Assembly (NCBI GenBank): GCA_024638625.1 | Contig: JAHEJY010000006.1 | Coordinates: 1-40,273, forward strand | Source of the DNA: Actinomycetes bacterium | GTDB lineage: Bacteria > Actinomycetota > Acidimicrobiia > Spongiisociales > SHLN01 | Direction of reading: 5' to 3' | Length of the DNA stretch: 40,273 nt | In this document: in pieces, positions 10,151 through 20,500 of the stretch | Numbering within the stretch: the first letter of the stretch is position 1 | How the letters are laid out: each line of letters starts with the position of its first letter | The notes under the pieces: model-generated | Told to the model about the DNA's origin: nothing | Seen by the model: only the letters and a program-made list of their open reading frames with translations | Database searches by the model: none | Translations under genes and position numbers: made by a program

Positions 10151-13100
10151 TGCCCAGGCGAACCGACATCTCGTCGATCCTGGTAATCGGCTCGGGGCCC
10201 ATCATCATCGGACAGGGTTGCGAGTTCGATTATTCCGGGTCGCAGGCCACCAAGGCGCTTCGGGCAGAGGGATATCGAGTGATCCTGGTCAATTCGAATC
10301 CCGCCACGATCATGACCGATCCGGAGTTCGCCGATGCGACCTACATCGAACCGATCACGCCTGAGGTGATTGCAAGGATCATTGAAAAGGAACGACCCGA
10401 TGCCGTGTTACCGACCCTGGGAGGTCAGACGGCACTCAACGCCACCACTGCGCTCGGATCGATGGGGATTCTGGAGAAACTCGGCGTCGAGGTCATCGGA
10501 GCACCGTTGGCGGCTATCGACATGGCAGAAGATCGCGGGAAGTTCAAGGCTGCAATGGAATCGGCTGGGATCGCAACGGCTCGCGCCGAGTATGCCCGGT
10601 CGATGTCTGAAGCGATTGCAGCTGCCGAGACCATCGGTTTTCCGGTCATGGTCCGGCCATCGTTCATTCTGGGCGGGGGAGGAACCGGTCTCGCCAAGGA
10701 TCTCGAAGAGTTCAAAGCGGTGGTTGAGCTCGGCCTCGCCACTTCGCCGATCTCTGAGGTTCTCATCGAAGAATCGCTGTACGGTTGGAAAGAGTTCGAG
10801 CTCGAGGTCATGCGGGATTCGGCAGACAACGCCGTCATCGTCTGTTCCATCGAGAATCTCGATCCCATGGGAATTCACACCGGCGACTCGGTGACCGTCG
10901 CCCCGATTCAGACTCTTTCGGATCGCGAGTATCAACTGATGCGCAATGAAGCCATCAAGTGTCTGTCGGTGATCGGGGTCCAGACCGGCGGATCGAACGT
11001 TCAGTTTGCGGTTGACCCGGAGTCGGGTCGACGAGTGATTGTCGAAATGAACCCACGGGTATCCCGGTCTTCGGCGCTTGCGTCAAAAGCGACCGGATTC
11101 CCGATTGCCAAGATCGCGGCTTTGTTGGCTGTTGGTTATACGCTCGACGAAATACCGAACGACATCACCTTGGCAACCCCTGCCTCCTTTGAACCGGCTC
11201 TCGACTACGTAGTGGTGAAGATCCCTCGGTTCGACTTTGCCAAGTTCCCCTCGGCTGATGGAGTGCTGACGACATCTATGCAGAGCGTTGGGGAAGTGAT
11301 GGCGATCGGCCGGACCTTTCCCGAAGCACTCCAAAAAGCCGTGCGAAGCCTCGAAACCGGACACAGCGGGTTGGTAGCCACCGCTCTGGAATCACGCTGG
11401 GAGACGATGACCAGAACCGAGCTCATGGACGCGGTTGCCGTACCGACGCCGGAACGCATCTTCCAGATGGCCGAGGCGCTGCGGCGGGGGGCGTCCGTCG
11501 CCGAAGTCGCGTCGGCCACCTCGATCGATCCATGGTTTGTGGATCAAATAGCGGCGATCATCGAAGTGCGACGGGAGCTCGAGGTCTCTCAACCGACCTC
11601 ACAGTCGGTGCGCATGGCTAAGCAGCTTGGCTTCAGTGACATGCAGCTCGCAAGGATTTGGGGCACGACGGCCGCGGACATCCGCACCAAGCGCCGGGAC
11701 GCGGGTATCGAGATCACCTATAAGACCGTCGATACGTGTGCGGCCGAATTCGAGGCGGCGACGCCATACTTCTACAGCACATACGAAGAGGAGAATGAAG
11801 CACCCCGCGCCGGCGCGAAGACCGTCATCGTCCTCGGATCGGGACCCAACCGCATCGGTCAGGGGATTGAGTTCGATTACTGCTGTGTGCACGCTTCCAT
11901 GGCTCTTCGCGACGCCGGCTACGAAACGGTGATGGTCAACTGCAACCCCGAAACCGTCTCAACCGACTATGACACGTCCGACCGCCTCTATTTCGAGCCG
12001 CTGCATGTCGAGGACGTCCTGGCCATCATTGACCAGGAACAACCCATCGGCGTGGTGGTTCAACTGGGTGGACAAACGCCATTGAACCTGGCTGCGGCGC
12101 TTGCCGAACATGGCGTTCCGATTGCCGGAACCCAGCCCGACGCCATTGACATGGCTGAGGACCGAAAACGGTTTGACGCCCTCTGTCGAGAATTGGGGGT
12201 CCCTCAGCCCCCCAACGGAATCGCTTCGTCAGTGTTGGAAGCCGAGGAGATCGTGGATACGATCGGATTGCCCGTCATGGTTCGACCCTCCTACGTGCTG
12301 GGAGGCAGAGCCATGCGGGTCATCTACTCCGTCGAAGAGTTGACGGCGTATATCGACAATCTCTCCATTTCTGGAGATGGCTCCCTGGATCTCAGCAAAG
12401 CACCGCTCCTGATCGATCGATTTCTGGAGGCGGCCGTTGAAGTAGATGTCGATGCCATCTTTGACGGTGCTGAGCTCTATGTCGGCGGTGTGATGGAACA
12501 CGTCGAAGAAGCCGGCGTCCATTCGGGTGATTCTGCGTGCGTTGTACCACCCCCCACGATCTCGGAAGAGGCTCAGAAGCTGATGAGGACCTATACGCGC
12601 GCTCTGGCAACTGGTCTTGGTGTCCGGGGATTGATCAACATCCAGTATGCCGTCAGAGACGACGACGTCGTGGTCCTCGAGGCCAATCCGCGCGGGTCGC
12701 GAACGGTGCCCTTCATCTCGAAGGCGACCGGGGTGCCCCTCGCCAAGGTGGCGGCCAGGGTCATGCTGGGCGCCTCGCTCGAAGAACTGCGCGCCGAGGG
12801 GGTGCTGCGAGACCCTCCAACTCACAATGGTTTCGTCGCCGTCAAGGAGGCAGTGCTTCCCTGGAATCGCTTCCCAGGCGAAGACAGCGTGCTCGGTCCC
12901 GAGATGAGAGCAACCGGCGAGGTGATGGGGATTGCCCGAGATACGCCGACCGCCTATGCCAAGGCGTTTATGGCGACTGGTCAAGGGTTGCCGACTGCTG
13001 GAACCGTGTTCATCTCACTCGCCGACCGTGACAAAACTGAAGGTGTGCACGTCGCACGCCGCTTTGCCGACATCGGATTCCGGATTCTGGCTACACACGG

Positions 13101-13392
13101 AACAGCCCGCTACCTCGCCGAATACAACGTGGCCTCGGTCGCTGTCGACAAAGTGGGTGACGGCCCCTGGGATCCGGTTCGACTGATTTCCGAGGACAAG
13201 GTGGACCTGGTCATCAACACGCCGCGAGGCCGCCGGGCAAGAGGCGACGGTCGTTTGATTCGGCAGGCTTCACAACGCGCCGGGATTGCATCAGTGACGA
13301 CTCTGGCAGGAGCGCGGGCGGCCGTCGAGAGTATCGAGACCGGCTCGGAGGGTGTGATATCGGTTTCCAGCTTGCAGGAGTACCACTCGTGA
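10150..13392 (+). CDS. carB: Carbamoyl-phosphate synthase large subunit
   Basis: [33 protein letters not shown]; second half [20 protein letters not shown]; two ATP-grasp halves and a C-terminal MGS domain. ATG at 10150 overlaps the carA TGA; the track start at 10039 is inside carA. Confidence 0.97.
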   Translation: MPRRTDISSILVIGSGPIIIGQGCEFDYSGSQATKALRAEGYRVILVNSNPATIMTDPEFADATYIEPITPEVIARIIEKERPDAVLPTLGGQTALNATTALGSMGILEKLGVEVIGAPLAAIDMAEDRGKFKAAMESAGIATARAEYARSMSEAIAAAETIGFPVMVRPSFILGGGGTGLAKDLEEFKAVVELGLATSPISEVLIEESLYGWKEFELEVMRDSADNAVIVCSIENLDPMGIHTGDSVTVAPIQTLSDREYQLMRNEAIKCLSVIGVQTGGSNVQFAVDPESGRRVIVEMNPRVSRSSALASKATGFPIAKIAALLAVGYTLDEIPNDITLATPASFEPALDYVVVKIPRFDFAKFPSADGVLTTSMQSVGEVMAIGRTFPEALQKAVRSLETGHSGLVATALESRWETMTRTELMDAVAVPTPERIFQMAEALRRGASVAEVASATSIDPWFVDQIAAIIEVRRELEVSQPTSQSVRMAKQLGFSDMQLARIWGTTAADIRTKRRDAGIEITYKTVDTCAAEFEAATPYFYSTYEEENEAPRAGAKTVIVLGSGPNRIGQGIEFDYCCVHASMALRDAGYETVMVNCNPETVSTDYDTSDRLYFEPLHVEDVLAIIDQEQPIGVVVQLGGQTPLNLAAALAEHGVPIAGTQPDAIDMAEDRKRFDALCRELGVPQPPNGIASSVLEAEEIVDTIGLPVMVRPSYVLGGRAMRVIYSVEELTAYIDNLSISGDGSLDLSKAPLLIDRFLEAAVEVDVDAIFDGAELYVGGVMEHVEEAGVHSGDSACVVPPPTISEEAQKLMRTYTRALATGLGVRGLINIQYAVRDDDVVVLEANPRGSRTVPFISKATGVPLAKVAARVMLGASLEELRAEGVLRDPPTHNGFVAVKEAVLPWNRFPGEDSVLGPEMRATGEVMGIARDTPTAYAKAFMATGQGLPTAGTVFISLADRDKTEGVHVARRFADIGFRILATHGTARYLAEYNVASVAVDKVGDGPWDPVRLISEDKVDLVINTPRGRRARGDGRLIRQASQRAGIASVTTLAGARAAVESIETGSEGVISVSSLQEYHS

Positions 13393-14297
13393 ATCTTGCC
13401 GTCGAATTGGGCGGCACGAACCTCCGCTCGCCTTTGATCGCAGCGTCCGGGACCGTCGGGTCGGTTGTCGAGTTCGCCCAGGTCGCTTCCTTGCGGCCAT
13501 ATGGCGCCGCGGTCGCAAAGTCGGTGGCGCCAGTCGCCTGGAAGGGCAGGAAGCCGCCACGCATGGCTCCGGTCGGTGGCTCCATGCTCAACAGCATTGG
13601 TATCCAGAACCCGGGCGTCGACGCCTGGTTGCGCGAGATCGTCCCGTTGCTCAGGGACCTCGACGTCGATGTCTGGGCATCAATCGTCGGACACACCGTC
13701 GACGAGTTCGCCAGAGTGGCAGCCGCGATCGACGGCGTAGCGGACGTAAAAGCTGTCGAGGTCAACCTTGCCTGTCCCAACCTTGACCATGAGATGTTTG
13801 CTCTGGACGCCGGCGCATCTGCCAAAGTCATCGCCGAGGTGAGAGCGGTCACCGATAAGCCGATCGGCGCGAAACTATCGCCGAATAGCGAGGATATCGT
13901 GAGGATCGCCGCCGCCGTCCAACAAGCGGGCGCAGATTGGGTGGTCCTCACCAACACCGTGTGGGGCTTCGGAATCGATATCGATACCAGAAAGCCCTTG
14001 CTGTCCGGAGGCATCGGTGGATACTCCGGGACCGGGCTGAAGCCGATTGCCTTGCGATGCGTGTGGGAGGTTCACAACGCTTTGCCCGAGTTGGCGATCG
14101 TTGGCTGTGGCGGAGTTCGGTCGGGAAGGGATATGGCTGAGTACTTCATGGCAGGCGCTTCAGCCGTCCAGATCGGATCGGTCCATTTCGCTGAGCCTCG
14201 CGCCGGTAGACGAATCCTCAAAGAGCTCGAGCATTGGATGAAGCGCAACGGTGAATCGTCGGTCACAGACCTGGTTGGAAGTGCTTCGCCTTGGTAG
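13389..14297 (+). CDS. pyrD: Dihydroorotate dehydrogenase, class 1B-like catalytic subunit
   Basis: [93 protein letters not shown]. Confidence 0.93.
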   Translation: MNLAVELGGTNLRSPLIAASGTVGSVVEFAQVASLRPYGAAVAKSVAPVAWKGRKPPRMAPVGGSMLNSIGIQNPGVDAWLREIVPLLRDLDVDVWASIVGHTVDEFARVAAAIDGVADVKAVEVNLACPNLDHEMFALDAGASAKVIAEVRAVTDKPIGAKLSPNSEDIVRIAAAVQQAGADWVVLTNTVWGFGIDIDTRKPLLSGGIGGYSGTGLKPIALRCVWEVHNALPELAIVGCGGVRSGRDMAEYFMAGASAVQIGSVHFAEPRAGRRILKELEHWMKRNGESSVTDLVGSASPW

Positions 14298-15001
14298 CCA
14301 GCCGGATTCTGGTCGCGCTTGATCTTGCCAGCGCAGACGAGGCAGTGACGACAGCCCAGAAACTCACCGAACACGTCGCAGGATTCAAGATCGGCCTCGG
14401 GCTCCTCATGGGGCCGGGCCCCGCCACCGCCGCTGCGCTGGCGCGTCTCGGCTTGCCAGTGTTCGTCGATGCCAAACTCCACGATATCCCGTCACAGGTC
14501 GAGATGGCCGCCCGCCGGATCGGGCAATACGGTGCCCGGTGGGTGACCGTTCACGCCTCAGGCGGACAAGCGATGATGGAAGCCGCCAACGAAGGATTAC
14601 AGGCAGGGGCAGGCAGCCAGGAGGCCGGGGTGCTTGCCGTCACCGTGCTCACGAGCCTCAGTCCGGAAGATCTCGAGAGATTCGCGCCAGGGACGTCGCC
14701 CGGCAAACTCGTTTCTCGCCTCGCGCGAGTCGCCAGGGACGCCGGGGTCGAAGGTGTTGTGTGCGGGGTTCCTGAACTCGGTGTTGTTGCCGATGTGGCT
14801 CCCGAACTGGTCAAGGTGACGCCCGGGATTCGTCCAGGTGCGATGGACCCGGGCGACCAACGCCGGTCTGCGACGCCCGCCGAGGCCGTGTCTCGCGGCG
14901 CCGATTATCTGGTGGTCGGGCGCGCAATCACATCCGCCGACGATCCAGTTGCAGCTGTCGGAGCAATCAACGACGAAATCACGAATGCGGCCCGTGACTG
15001 A
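14291..15001 (+). CDS. pyrF: Orotidine 5'-phosphate decarboxylase
   Basis: ILVALDLASADEAV, VFVDAKLHDIPSQV, VTPGIRPGAMDPGDQRRSATPAEAVSRGADYLVVGRAITSADDP. Probable TTG start. Confidence 0.95.
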   Translation: MVASRILVALDLASADEAVTTAQKLTEHVAGFKIGLGLLMGPGPATAAALARLGLPVFVDAKLHDIPSQVEMAARRIGQYGARWVTVHASGGQAMMEAANEGLQAGAGSQEAGVLAVTVLTSLSPEDLERFAPGTSPGKLVSRLARVARDAGVEGVVCGVPELGVVADVAPELVKVTPGIRPGAMDPGDQRRSATPAEAVSRGADYLVVGRAITSADDPVAAVGAINDEITNAARD

Positions 15002-15833
15002 GAGAAACGAAGTCCTGGAACAGGCCGCGAAGTTTCGGAGCCTCCGCAAAGGCGCCCGTGCCGCGCTGCGCACCCGGTCGATGACATTGCAAGAGCTTTT
15101 CGATCAGGCCTCCTCAGATCCGCTGCTCGGTTCCTCCAAGGTGGCGTCACTCATGTGGGTCATTCCAGGAGTCGGAAAGGTCAGGACACTGCAGCGACTC
15201 GAGGAACTGGGGGTTGCCGAAACGGTCACCATCGGCGATCTCACCGCGGCGCATCGCGCATCGCTGATCGAGCTGGCCCGCGGTCGATTGCTGGTGGTTT
15301 CGGGGCCAAGCGGCGTGGGCAAAGGAACTGTGATTCGGGCCCTGGCCGAAGAAACGTCCTTTCATCTGTCGGTCTCTGCGACGACGCGAAACATGCGTCC
15401 GGGAGAGGTCGATGGTGAGAACTACTTCTTTCTCACGGAACCCGAATTCCGGAAATGGGTCGCGGCAGATCGCATGCTCGAGTGGGCAGAGTATGCAGGA
15501 AACCTCTACGGAACTCCCCGTGCGCCCGTCGAAGCGCATCTGGAGGCGGGGCGTGACGTCGTGCTCGAAATTGAGGTTCAGGGAGCCCGCCAGGTCAAGA
15601 TGGCGATGCCCGAATCGATACTCGTATTCATACTCCCTCCGAGTATCGAAGAGCTCGAAAAGCGTCTGGAGGGGAGAGGCGATACGGCCAACGTCGCCGA
15701 GCGCCTCGAGACCGCCAAACGAGAACTGGAAGAAGTTCCATTCTTTGATTTCACCGTCGTCAACGACGATGTAGAGCGTGCTGCCGGCGAGCTGCGCTCT
15801 ATACTGCGAATCCTCCCCAAGTTTCGGATGTAG
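14985..15833 (+). CDS. gmk: Fusion protein: N-terminal actinobacterial integration host factor (mIHF/sIHF-like) + C-terminal guanylate kinase
   Basis: One uninterrupted frame. N-terminal RNEVLEQAAKFRSLRKGARAALRTRSMTLQELFDQASSDPLLGSSKVASLMWVIPGVGKVRTLQRLEELGVAETVTIGDLTAAHRASLIE matches the mIHF pattern. It leads directly into GRLLVVSGPSGVGKGTVIRALAEE...SVSATTRNMRPGEVDGENYFFLTEPEF (Gmk). ATG 14985 or GTG 14994. Confidence 0.93.
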   Translation: MRPVTERNEVLEQAAKFRSLRKGARAALRTRSMTLQELFDQASSDPLLGSSKVASLMWVIPGVGKVRTLQRLEELGVAETVTIGDLTAAHRASLIELARGRLLVVSGPSGVGKGTVIRALAEETSFHLSVSATTRNMRPGEVDGENYFFLTEPEFRKWVAADRMLEWAEYAGNLYGTPRAPVEAHLEAGRDVVLEIEVQGARQVKMAMPESILVFILPPSIEELEKRLEGRGDTANVAERLETAKRELEEVPFFDFTVVNDDVERAAGELRSILRILPKFRM

Positions 15834-15835
15834 TA

Positions 15836-16069
15836 ATGATCAACCCGCCCATCGAAGACGTCCTCAGCGAGACACAATCCCGCTTCACCCTCGTTGTTTT
15901 GTCAAGCCGCCGGGCACGCCAGATCAACGCCTATTACAACCAGCTGGGCGAAGGTATCGGGACCTACGCCCCGCCACAGGTGCAGACGCTGTCCCGCAAG
16001 CCGCTATCCATTGCGCTGGAAGAGATTGCGGCAGGCAAGGTTGCGGTAGACATCGTCGAGCCGGAGTAA
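15836..16069 (+). CDS. rpoZ: DNA-directed RNA polymerase omega subunit
   Basis: INPPIEDVLSETQSRFTLVVLSSRRARQINAYYNQLGEG; KPLSIALEEIAAGKV. Confidence 0.92.
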   Translation: MINPPIEDVLSETQSRFTLVVLSSRRARQINAYYNQLGEGIGTYAPPQVQTLSRKPLSIALEEIAAGKVAVDIVEPE

Positions 16070-16070
16070 C

Positions 16071-17246
16071 GTGCTCGCCGGTCGGCGAGTTCTGCTTGGA
16101 ATCAGCGGCGGGGTTGCGGCCTATAAGGCTGCGTATTTGGCCAGACGCCTCATTGAAGCCGGCGCTGACCTCGAAGTCATATTGACCGACGGGGCTCAAC
16201 AGTTCGTCGGCAAACAAACCCTGGCTGCGATTGCCGGCCGGCCTGTCCATACCAGGCTCTTCGATGGCCTCTCCGCCAGTCCTCACACCGATCTCGCCCG
16301 ATGGGCTGAGATCATCGTCGTCGCACCTGCGACGGCCAACTTCCTGGCACGGGCGGCCCTCGGTGAAGGCAGCGACCTGCTGTCGGCAACCCTTCTGGCT
16401 TCAAAGGCTCCGCGACTATTCGCCCCTGCCATGCACACGGAGATGTGGGAGCAACCGGCTACCAGGCGCAATTCGGATCAACTCGTGGCCGACGGTGTCC
16501 ATCTGGTTGGTCCCATCCAAGGTGCCCTTACGAGCGGGGATCACGGAACAGGACGAATGGTCGAGCCCGATGAGATATTGGCCGAGGTGATTCGCATTCT
16601 CGGCCCCGGTGATATGGCGGGGCTATCGGTGCTCGTTACAGCCGGTGGCACGAGAGAGCCGATCGATCCGGTGCGGTACATCGGCAACCGCTCCAGCGGA
16701 AAAATGGGTAACGCGATCGCACTCGATGCTGCAAGAAGGGGAGCCAACGTGATTCTGATCACCTCAGCTGAAGCACCGGACCACGAGAACATAGCCGTGG
16801 TCGAGGTGGAATCGGCACAACAAATGGCCGACGCAGCCTGGTCGAGCCTCGAAGGGCTCGATGTTGCCGTGATGGCAGCAGCAGTAGCCGATTTTCGACC
16901 GGGCAGGACATCAGATACGAAAATGGACAGATCCGCCGGACCACCCACCCTGGCCATGGAGCCGACCCCGGACGTACTGGCGGGCGTGGCTGAACGAAGC
17001 CCCGAGACCTACCTCGTGGGATTCGCCGCCGAAGTCGGTCCGCTGGATCGAGCGATCGACAAGGCCAAGCGCAAGAAAGTCGATCTCCTCGTGGCGAATG
17101 ACGTTTCCCGTCCGGATTCCGGATTCGGGACCGACACCAATCAGGTCATGCTGGTAACGCCCGACGGCCATCGCGATGTGTGGCCGACCATGAGCAAAGC
17201 CGAAGTCGCTCATCGGCTATGGGACACGGTGCTTGAGCGACGCTGA
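16071..17246 (+). CDS. coaBC: Bifunctional phosphopantothenoylcysteine decarboxylase / phosphopantothenate-cysteine ligase
   Basis: VLLGISGGVAAYKAAYLARRL, APATANFLAR, PAMHTEMWEQPAT, VTAGGTREPIDPVRYIGNRSSGKMG. GTG start. Confidence 0.96.
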   Translation: MLAGRRVLLGISGGVAAYKAAYLARRLIEAGADLEVILTDGAQQFVGKQTLAAIAGRPVHTRLFDGLSASPHTDLARWAEIIVVAPATANFLARAALGEGSDLLSATLLASKAPRLFAPAMHTEMWEQPATRRNSDQLVADGVHLVGPIQGALTSGDHGTGRMVEPDEILAEVIRILGPGDMAGLSVLVTAGGTREPIDPVRYIGNRSSGKMGNAIALDAARRGANVILITSAEAPDHENIAVVEVESAQQMADAAWSSLEGLDVAVMAAAVADFRPGRTSDTKMDRSAGPPTLAMEPTPDVLAGVAERSPETYLVGFAAEVGPLDRAIDKAKRKKVDLLVANDVSRPDSGFGTDTNQVMLVTPDGHRDVWPTMSKAEVAHRLWDTVLERR

Positions 17247-19014
17247 ACCGGGGCTCATAGCACAGATCGTTCCGGCGATTCCCACGTTCGCGGTCGACGA
17301 CGGTTTCAGCTATTCGGTTCCCACAGGCCTCGACGTGCGGGTTGGCTCGATTGTCAGGGTTCCCGTTGGAAACCGCCGGAAACGTGGCTACGTGATCTCC
17401 ATGCGGCACGGCGGCGGCGAAGGATTGAAGCCAATCGCGTCTGTATCGGGCGACTACCCGGCGTTTTCGTCCGCGGGAGTCGAGGTTCTCCGGTGGATCG
17501 CAACTCACTACGTGGCACCCATGTCGGTCGTCCTGGCAAAAACCACACCCCCCAATCTCCCCAGAGCCATCCGCTTGCCGAAGCTGTCGGAACCGGCCCG
17601 AACGCCCGCGTCGCCCGATCCTATGTTTACAACCGCGGCAGCGGCGCGGAAACGAACTCCGGCGAGCGCGATACTCGTGCGAGAAAATGTGCCGGCGGCC
17701 ATCGCCGGACTGGTGGGTCCGGCCCTTCATCATTCGTTGTCGGCCATGGTCATCGCTCCTACCGTCGTCGAGGCAGAACGAATCGGTGCGAGCCTCGAAG
17801 TCTGGTTTGGCAATCGCGTGGTCGTCACACATAGCCAGCTCGAGCCGAAGGTGAGAACCAGGGCCTGGGTGAGATCGGCAGCCCAGAGAGGCAACGTTCT
17901 GGTCGGGACCCGCGAGGGGGCCCTGTGGCCGGTGGCTGATCTCGCAATTGCCATTGCGATTGAAGAGGAACGACCGGCCATGAAGGAACCGCAAACCCCG
18001 ACGTTGCATGTGCGAGAGGTGTTGCGAAAACGGGCAGCCATTGAGAAGTTTGCGATGGCTTACGTTGGGCCTTCGGCGTCGACTGATCTCATCGCAGCAG
18101 GCGTGCGGGTTGTGACCACCTCGACCAGACTATGGCCGCTCGTCGAGGTGGTCGACCGTTCGGAGGAACCCCCGGATGGGCGATTGCTCAGTCCGGCGGC
18201 CACATCCGCTCTCAGGAACGCTTTCAAGGGCGGAAAGCGCCTGTTCGTCTTCGCCCATCGCCGCGGCTACGCACCTGCATTCCGGTGCGTGCAATGCCGG
18301 GCAGTTCGGACGTGTCCTTCGTGTGAAGCACGCTTGGGTCGGGGGAGCACATGTGAACGGTGTGGCAACGAGTCCGGTGCATGTTCCCGCTGCGGCGGAG
18401 ACCGGTTCGAGCCCCTCGGTGCAGGTGTGGATCGGATCGCCGAACGGGTCGGTCGGATGCTCGACGCTGATCCGTCCCAATCCACCTATCGCAGGCAGGT
18501 TTCCGTCGGGACCGAAGCTGACCTCGCGGCAGCCTCATCCGTAGACCTCGCCCTGGTTGTGGATGCGGATGGGTTGATCTCGGCCCCGCACTATCGGGCC
18601 CGCGAACGAGCCCTTCAGGTGATGATCCGGGTGGCGAGACTCGTGGAGCGGGGGCGGGGGAACCGGCTGATCGTCCAGACCAGTCACCCGTCCGATCCGG
18701 TCGTAGTGGCTTTGCGTAGGGGCGACGCGTCCGAGTTCATGATGGATCAATTCGAAGAGCGTGCTCGTCTGGTCTTGCCGCCGGCGGGTGAGGTACTCGT
18801 CGTCGAGACGTCCGACCCTACGGAAGAACTCCCGGGCCTCGCGGCTGCCCGGGGCGTTGACGTATTTGGCCCTGCGCCCGCCGGACACGGGTTCCGGTGG
18901 CTGGTCCAGGGTCGCGATCTGCGTGCCTTTCGCATCGGATTGCGTGATGTGGTTCACACCTGGAGACAAAACGGCATCACTGTGCGCGTCGATGCAGATC
19001 CACGAGACCTGTGA
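17233..19014 (+). CDS. priA: Primosomal protein N' (PriA), helicase motifs degenerate
   Basis: N-terminal PriA fold (DDGFSYSVPTGLDVRVGSIVRVPVGNRRKRGYVI), Zn-binding region CVQCRAVRTCPSCEARLGRGSTCERCGNESGACSRCGG, C-terminal PriA domain. No Walker A GxGKT; DEEH is replaced by IEEE. Confidence 0.88.
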   Translation: MSDAEPGLIAQIVPAIPTFAVDDGFSYSVPTGLDVRVGSIVRVPVGNRRKRGYVISMRHGGGEGLKPIASVSGDYPAFSSAGVEVLRWIATHYVAPMSVVLAKTTPPNLPRAIRLPKLSEPARTPASPDPMFTTAAAARKRTPASAILVRENVPAAIAGLVGPALHHSLSAMVIAPTVVEAERIGASLEVWFGNRVVVTHSQLEPKVRTRAWVRSAAQRGNVLVGTREGALWPVADLAIAIAIEEERPAMKEPQTPTLHVREVLRKRAAIEKFAMAYVGPSASTDLIAAGVRVVTTSTRLWPLVEVVDRSEEPPDGRLLSPAATSALRNAFKGGKRLFVFAHRRGYAPAFRCVQCRAVRTCPSCEARLGRGSTCERCGNESGACSRCGGDRFEPLGAGVDRIAERVGRMLDADPSQSTYRRQVSVGTEADLAAASSVDLALVVDADGLISAPHYRARERALQVMIRVARLVERGRGNRLIVQTSHPSDPVVVALRRGDASEFMMDQFEERARLVLPPAGEVLVVETSDPTEELPGLAAARGVDVFGPAPAGHGFRWLVQGRDLRAFRIGLRDVVHTWRQNGITVRVDADPRDL

Positions 19015-19016
19015 CC

Positions 19017-19034
19017 TATCCTCACTCCGCCATG
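19017..19034 (+). promoter_or_regulatory. Putative leaderless promoter -10 for def
   Basis: TATCCT (19017-19022), 9 nt, ATG (19032); no SD between. Confidence 0.4.
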
Positions 19035-19517
19035 GCGATATACCCGATTAGAACGTTTGGCGATCCCATTCTTCGAACGAAAGCCGAGCCCGTCTCGGAC
19101 TTCGACCGTCATCTCGAACGGCTGGTGGAAGATATGCTCGAAACCATGTACGACGCGCCCGGTGTGGGCCTGGCTGCCCCACAAATTGGGATCTCGAAGC
19201 GAGTGTTTGTGTACGACATCGGAGAAGGACCGGGGGCGGTCGTCAATCCGGAGATCTTGGAAACAAGCGGGACGTTTGAGTTCGACGAAGGTTGCTTGTC
19301 TATCCCGGGCCATTTCTGGCCCATAACCCGGCCCGAATATGCCCGGGTGGCGGGACAAGACGTTGACGGCCAACCGATCGAGCTGGAAGGCGACGAGCTC
19401 ATGGGAAGAATGCTTCAGCACGAGGTTGACCATCTCGCAGGTACGTTGCTCATCAAGAGGCTCGAACGAGACCTGAAGACCGAGTTCATGCGCGAGTGGC
19501 GCCAGGCGCAGCTCTGA
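19032..19517 (+). CDS. def: Peptide deformylase
   Basis: GVGLAAPQIG, EGCLSIPG, HEVDHLAG motifs. ATG 19032 preferred over track start 19011. Confidence 0.96.
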   Translation: MAIYPIRTFGDPILRTKAEPVSDFDRHLERLVEDMLETMYDAPGVGLAAPQIGISKRVFVYDIGEGPGAVVNPEILETSGTFEFDEGCLSIPGHFWPITRPEYARVAGQDVDGQPIELEGDELMGRMLQHEVDHLAGTLLIKRLERDLKTEFMREWRQAQL

Positions 19518-19533
19518 TTCCGGGATGCTCTAA

Positions 19534-20448
19534 ATGACCCGTGTTGCCTTCTTTGGAACTCCGTCAGCGGCGGTCCCCTCACTGGCTGCCATCTCTGAAG
19601 TCGCCGAGGTCGCGTTGGTGGTAACCCGCCCAGATAGACCCCAGGGCCGCTCGAAGCAGTTGGTGGCCCCCCCGGTGAAAGTTGCGGCAAGCCAATGGGG
19701 CATGAGGATCGCTCAACCCGATCGGCCGGGCGAGCTCATCGATGAGATGATGGGAGTGGACGTCGCAGTTGTTGTTGCCTATGGCCAGATCATCCCCAAC
19801 GCGTTGCTTATTGCGCCGAGACGTGGATTTGTAAACCTCCATTTTTCCCTGCTACCCCGCTGGCGTGGGGCGGCGCCGGTTGCCCGGGCCATACTCGCCG
19901 GCGACGATCACACCGGCGTGAGCCTCATGCAACTCGACTCGGGTCTCGATACCGGCCCGGTCTTTGCCACGTGGCGCACAGCGATCGACGGATTAGAAAC
20001 CACGGGAACCCTGACGGCCAGGCTCGCGGGTGTCGGGGCAGCACTTTTGGCAAGTCAGCTGCAGGAGTATGCCGACGGAACCATTCAACTGATGGATCAG
20101 GTCAACGAGTATGCGACGATGGCACCCAAGCTCGAGACATCCGAAGCCCAACTCGATCCCCGGATCGACCGCGCTCAGGCGCTGTGTCACGTTCGGGCAT
20201 TCAATCCGAGCCCGGGCGCATGGATTGATGTTGACGGTGAACGCATCAAAGTCTGGAAGGCAACCCGGGCTCCGGTACAGGTGCCGTCTGGATTCTTGGA
20301 TGTGAGCTCCGGGGCGGCTCTGCTTGGTCTATCGGACGGAACGATTGAACTCCTCGAGGTGCAACCAGCCGGCAAACGGCGCATGCGAGGAGCGGAATGG
20401 GCGCGAGGTGTCACATGGGAGTCCCTCCCGCTTGATCGGCCGGGATAG
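19534..20448 (+). CDS. fmt: Methionyl-tRNA formyltransferase
   Basis: VAFFGTPSAAVPSL, AYGQIIPNALL, NLHFSLLPRWRGAAPVARAI, TGVSLMQLDSGLDTGPV. Confidence 0.97.
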   Translation: MTRVAFFGTPSAAVPSLAAISEVAEVALVVTRPDRPQGRSKQLVAPPVKVAASQWGMRIAQPDRPGELIDEMMGVDVAVVVAYGQIIPNALLIAPRRGFVNLHFSLLPRWRGAAPVARAILAGDDHTGVSLMQLDSGLDTGPVFATWRTAIDGLETTGTLTARLAGVGAALLASQLQEYADGTIQLMDQVNEYATMAPKLETSEAQLDPRIDRAQALCHVRAFNPSPGAWIDVDGERIKVWKATRAPVQVPSGFLDVSSGAALLGLSDGTIELLEVQPAGKRRMRGAEWARGVTWESLPLDRPG

Positions 20449-20500
20449 CAGAAACGTACACTGCAGGCGCTACGCCAGGAATCCAGGAATAGGGAGATCA

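Noticed and set aside
14838-14984. N-terminal 49 residues of the gmk ORF as given in the track
   Set aside because: Inside pyrF and not similar to mIHF or Gmk; ATG 14985 / GTG 14994 at the pyrF stop is more plausible.
17146-18009. 287-aa minus-strand ORF opposite coaBC/priA
   Set aside because: Antisense to conserved coding sequence; His/Arg/Gly-rich shadow translation.
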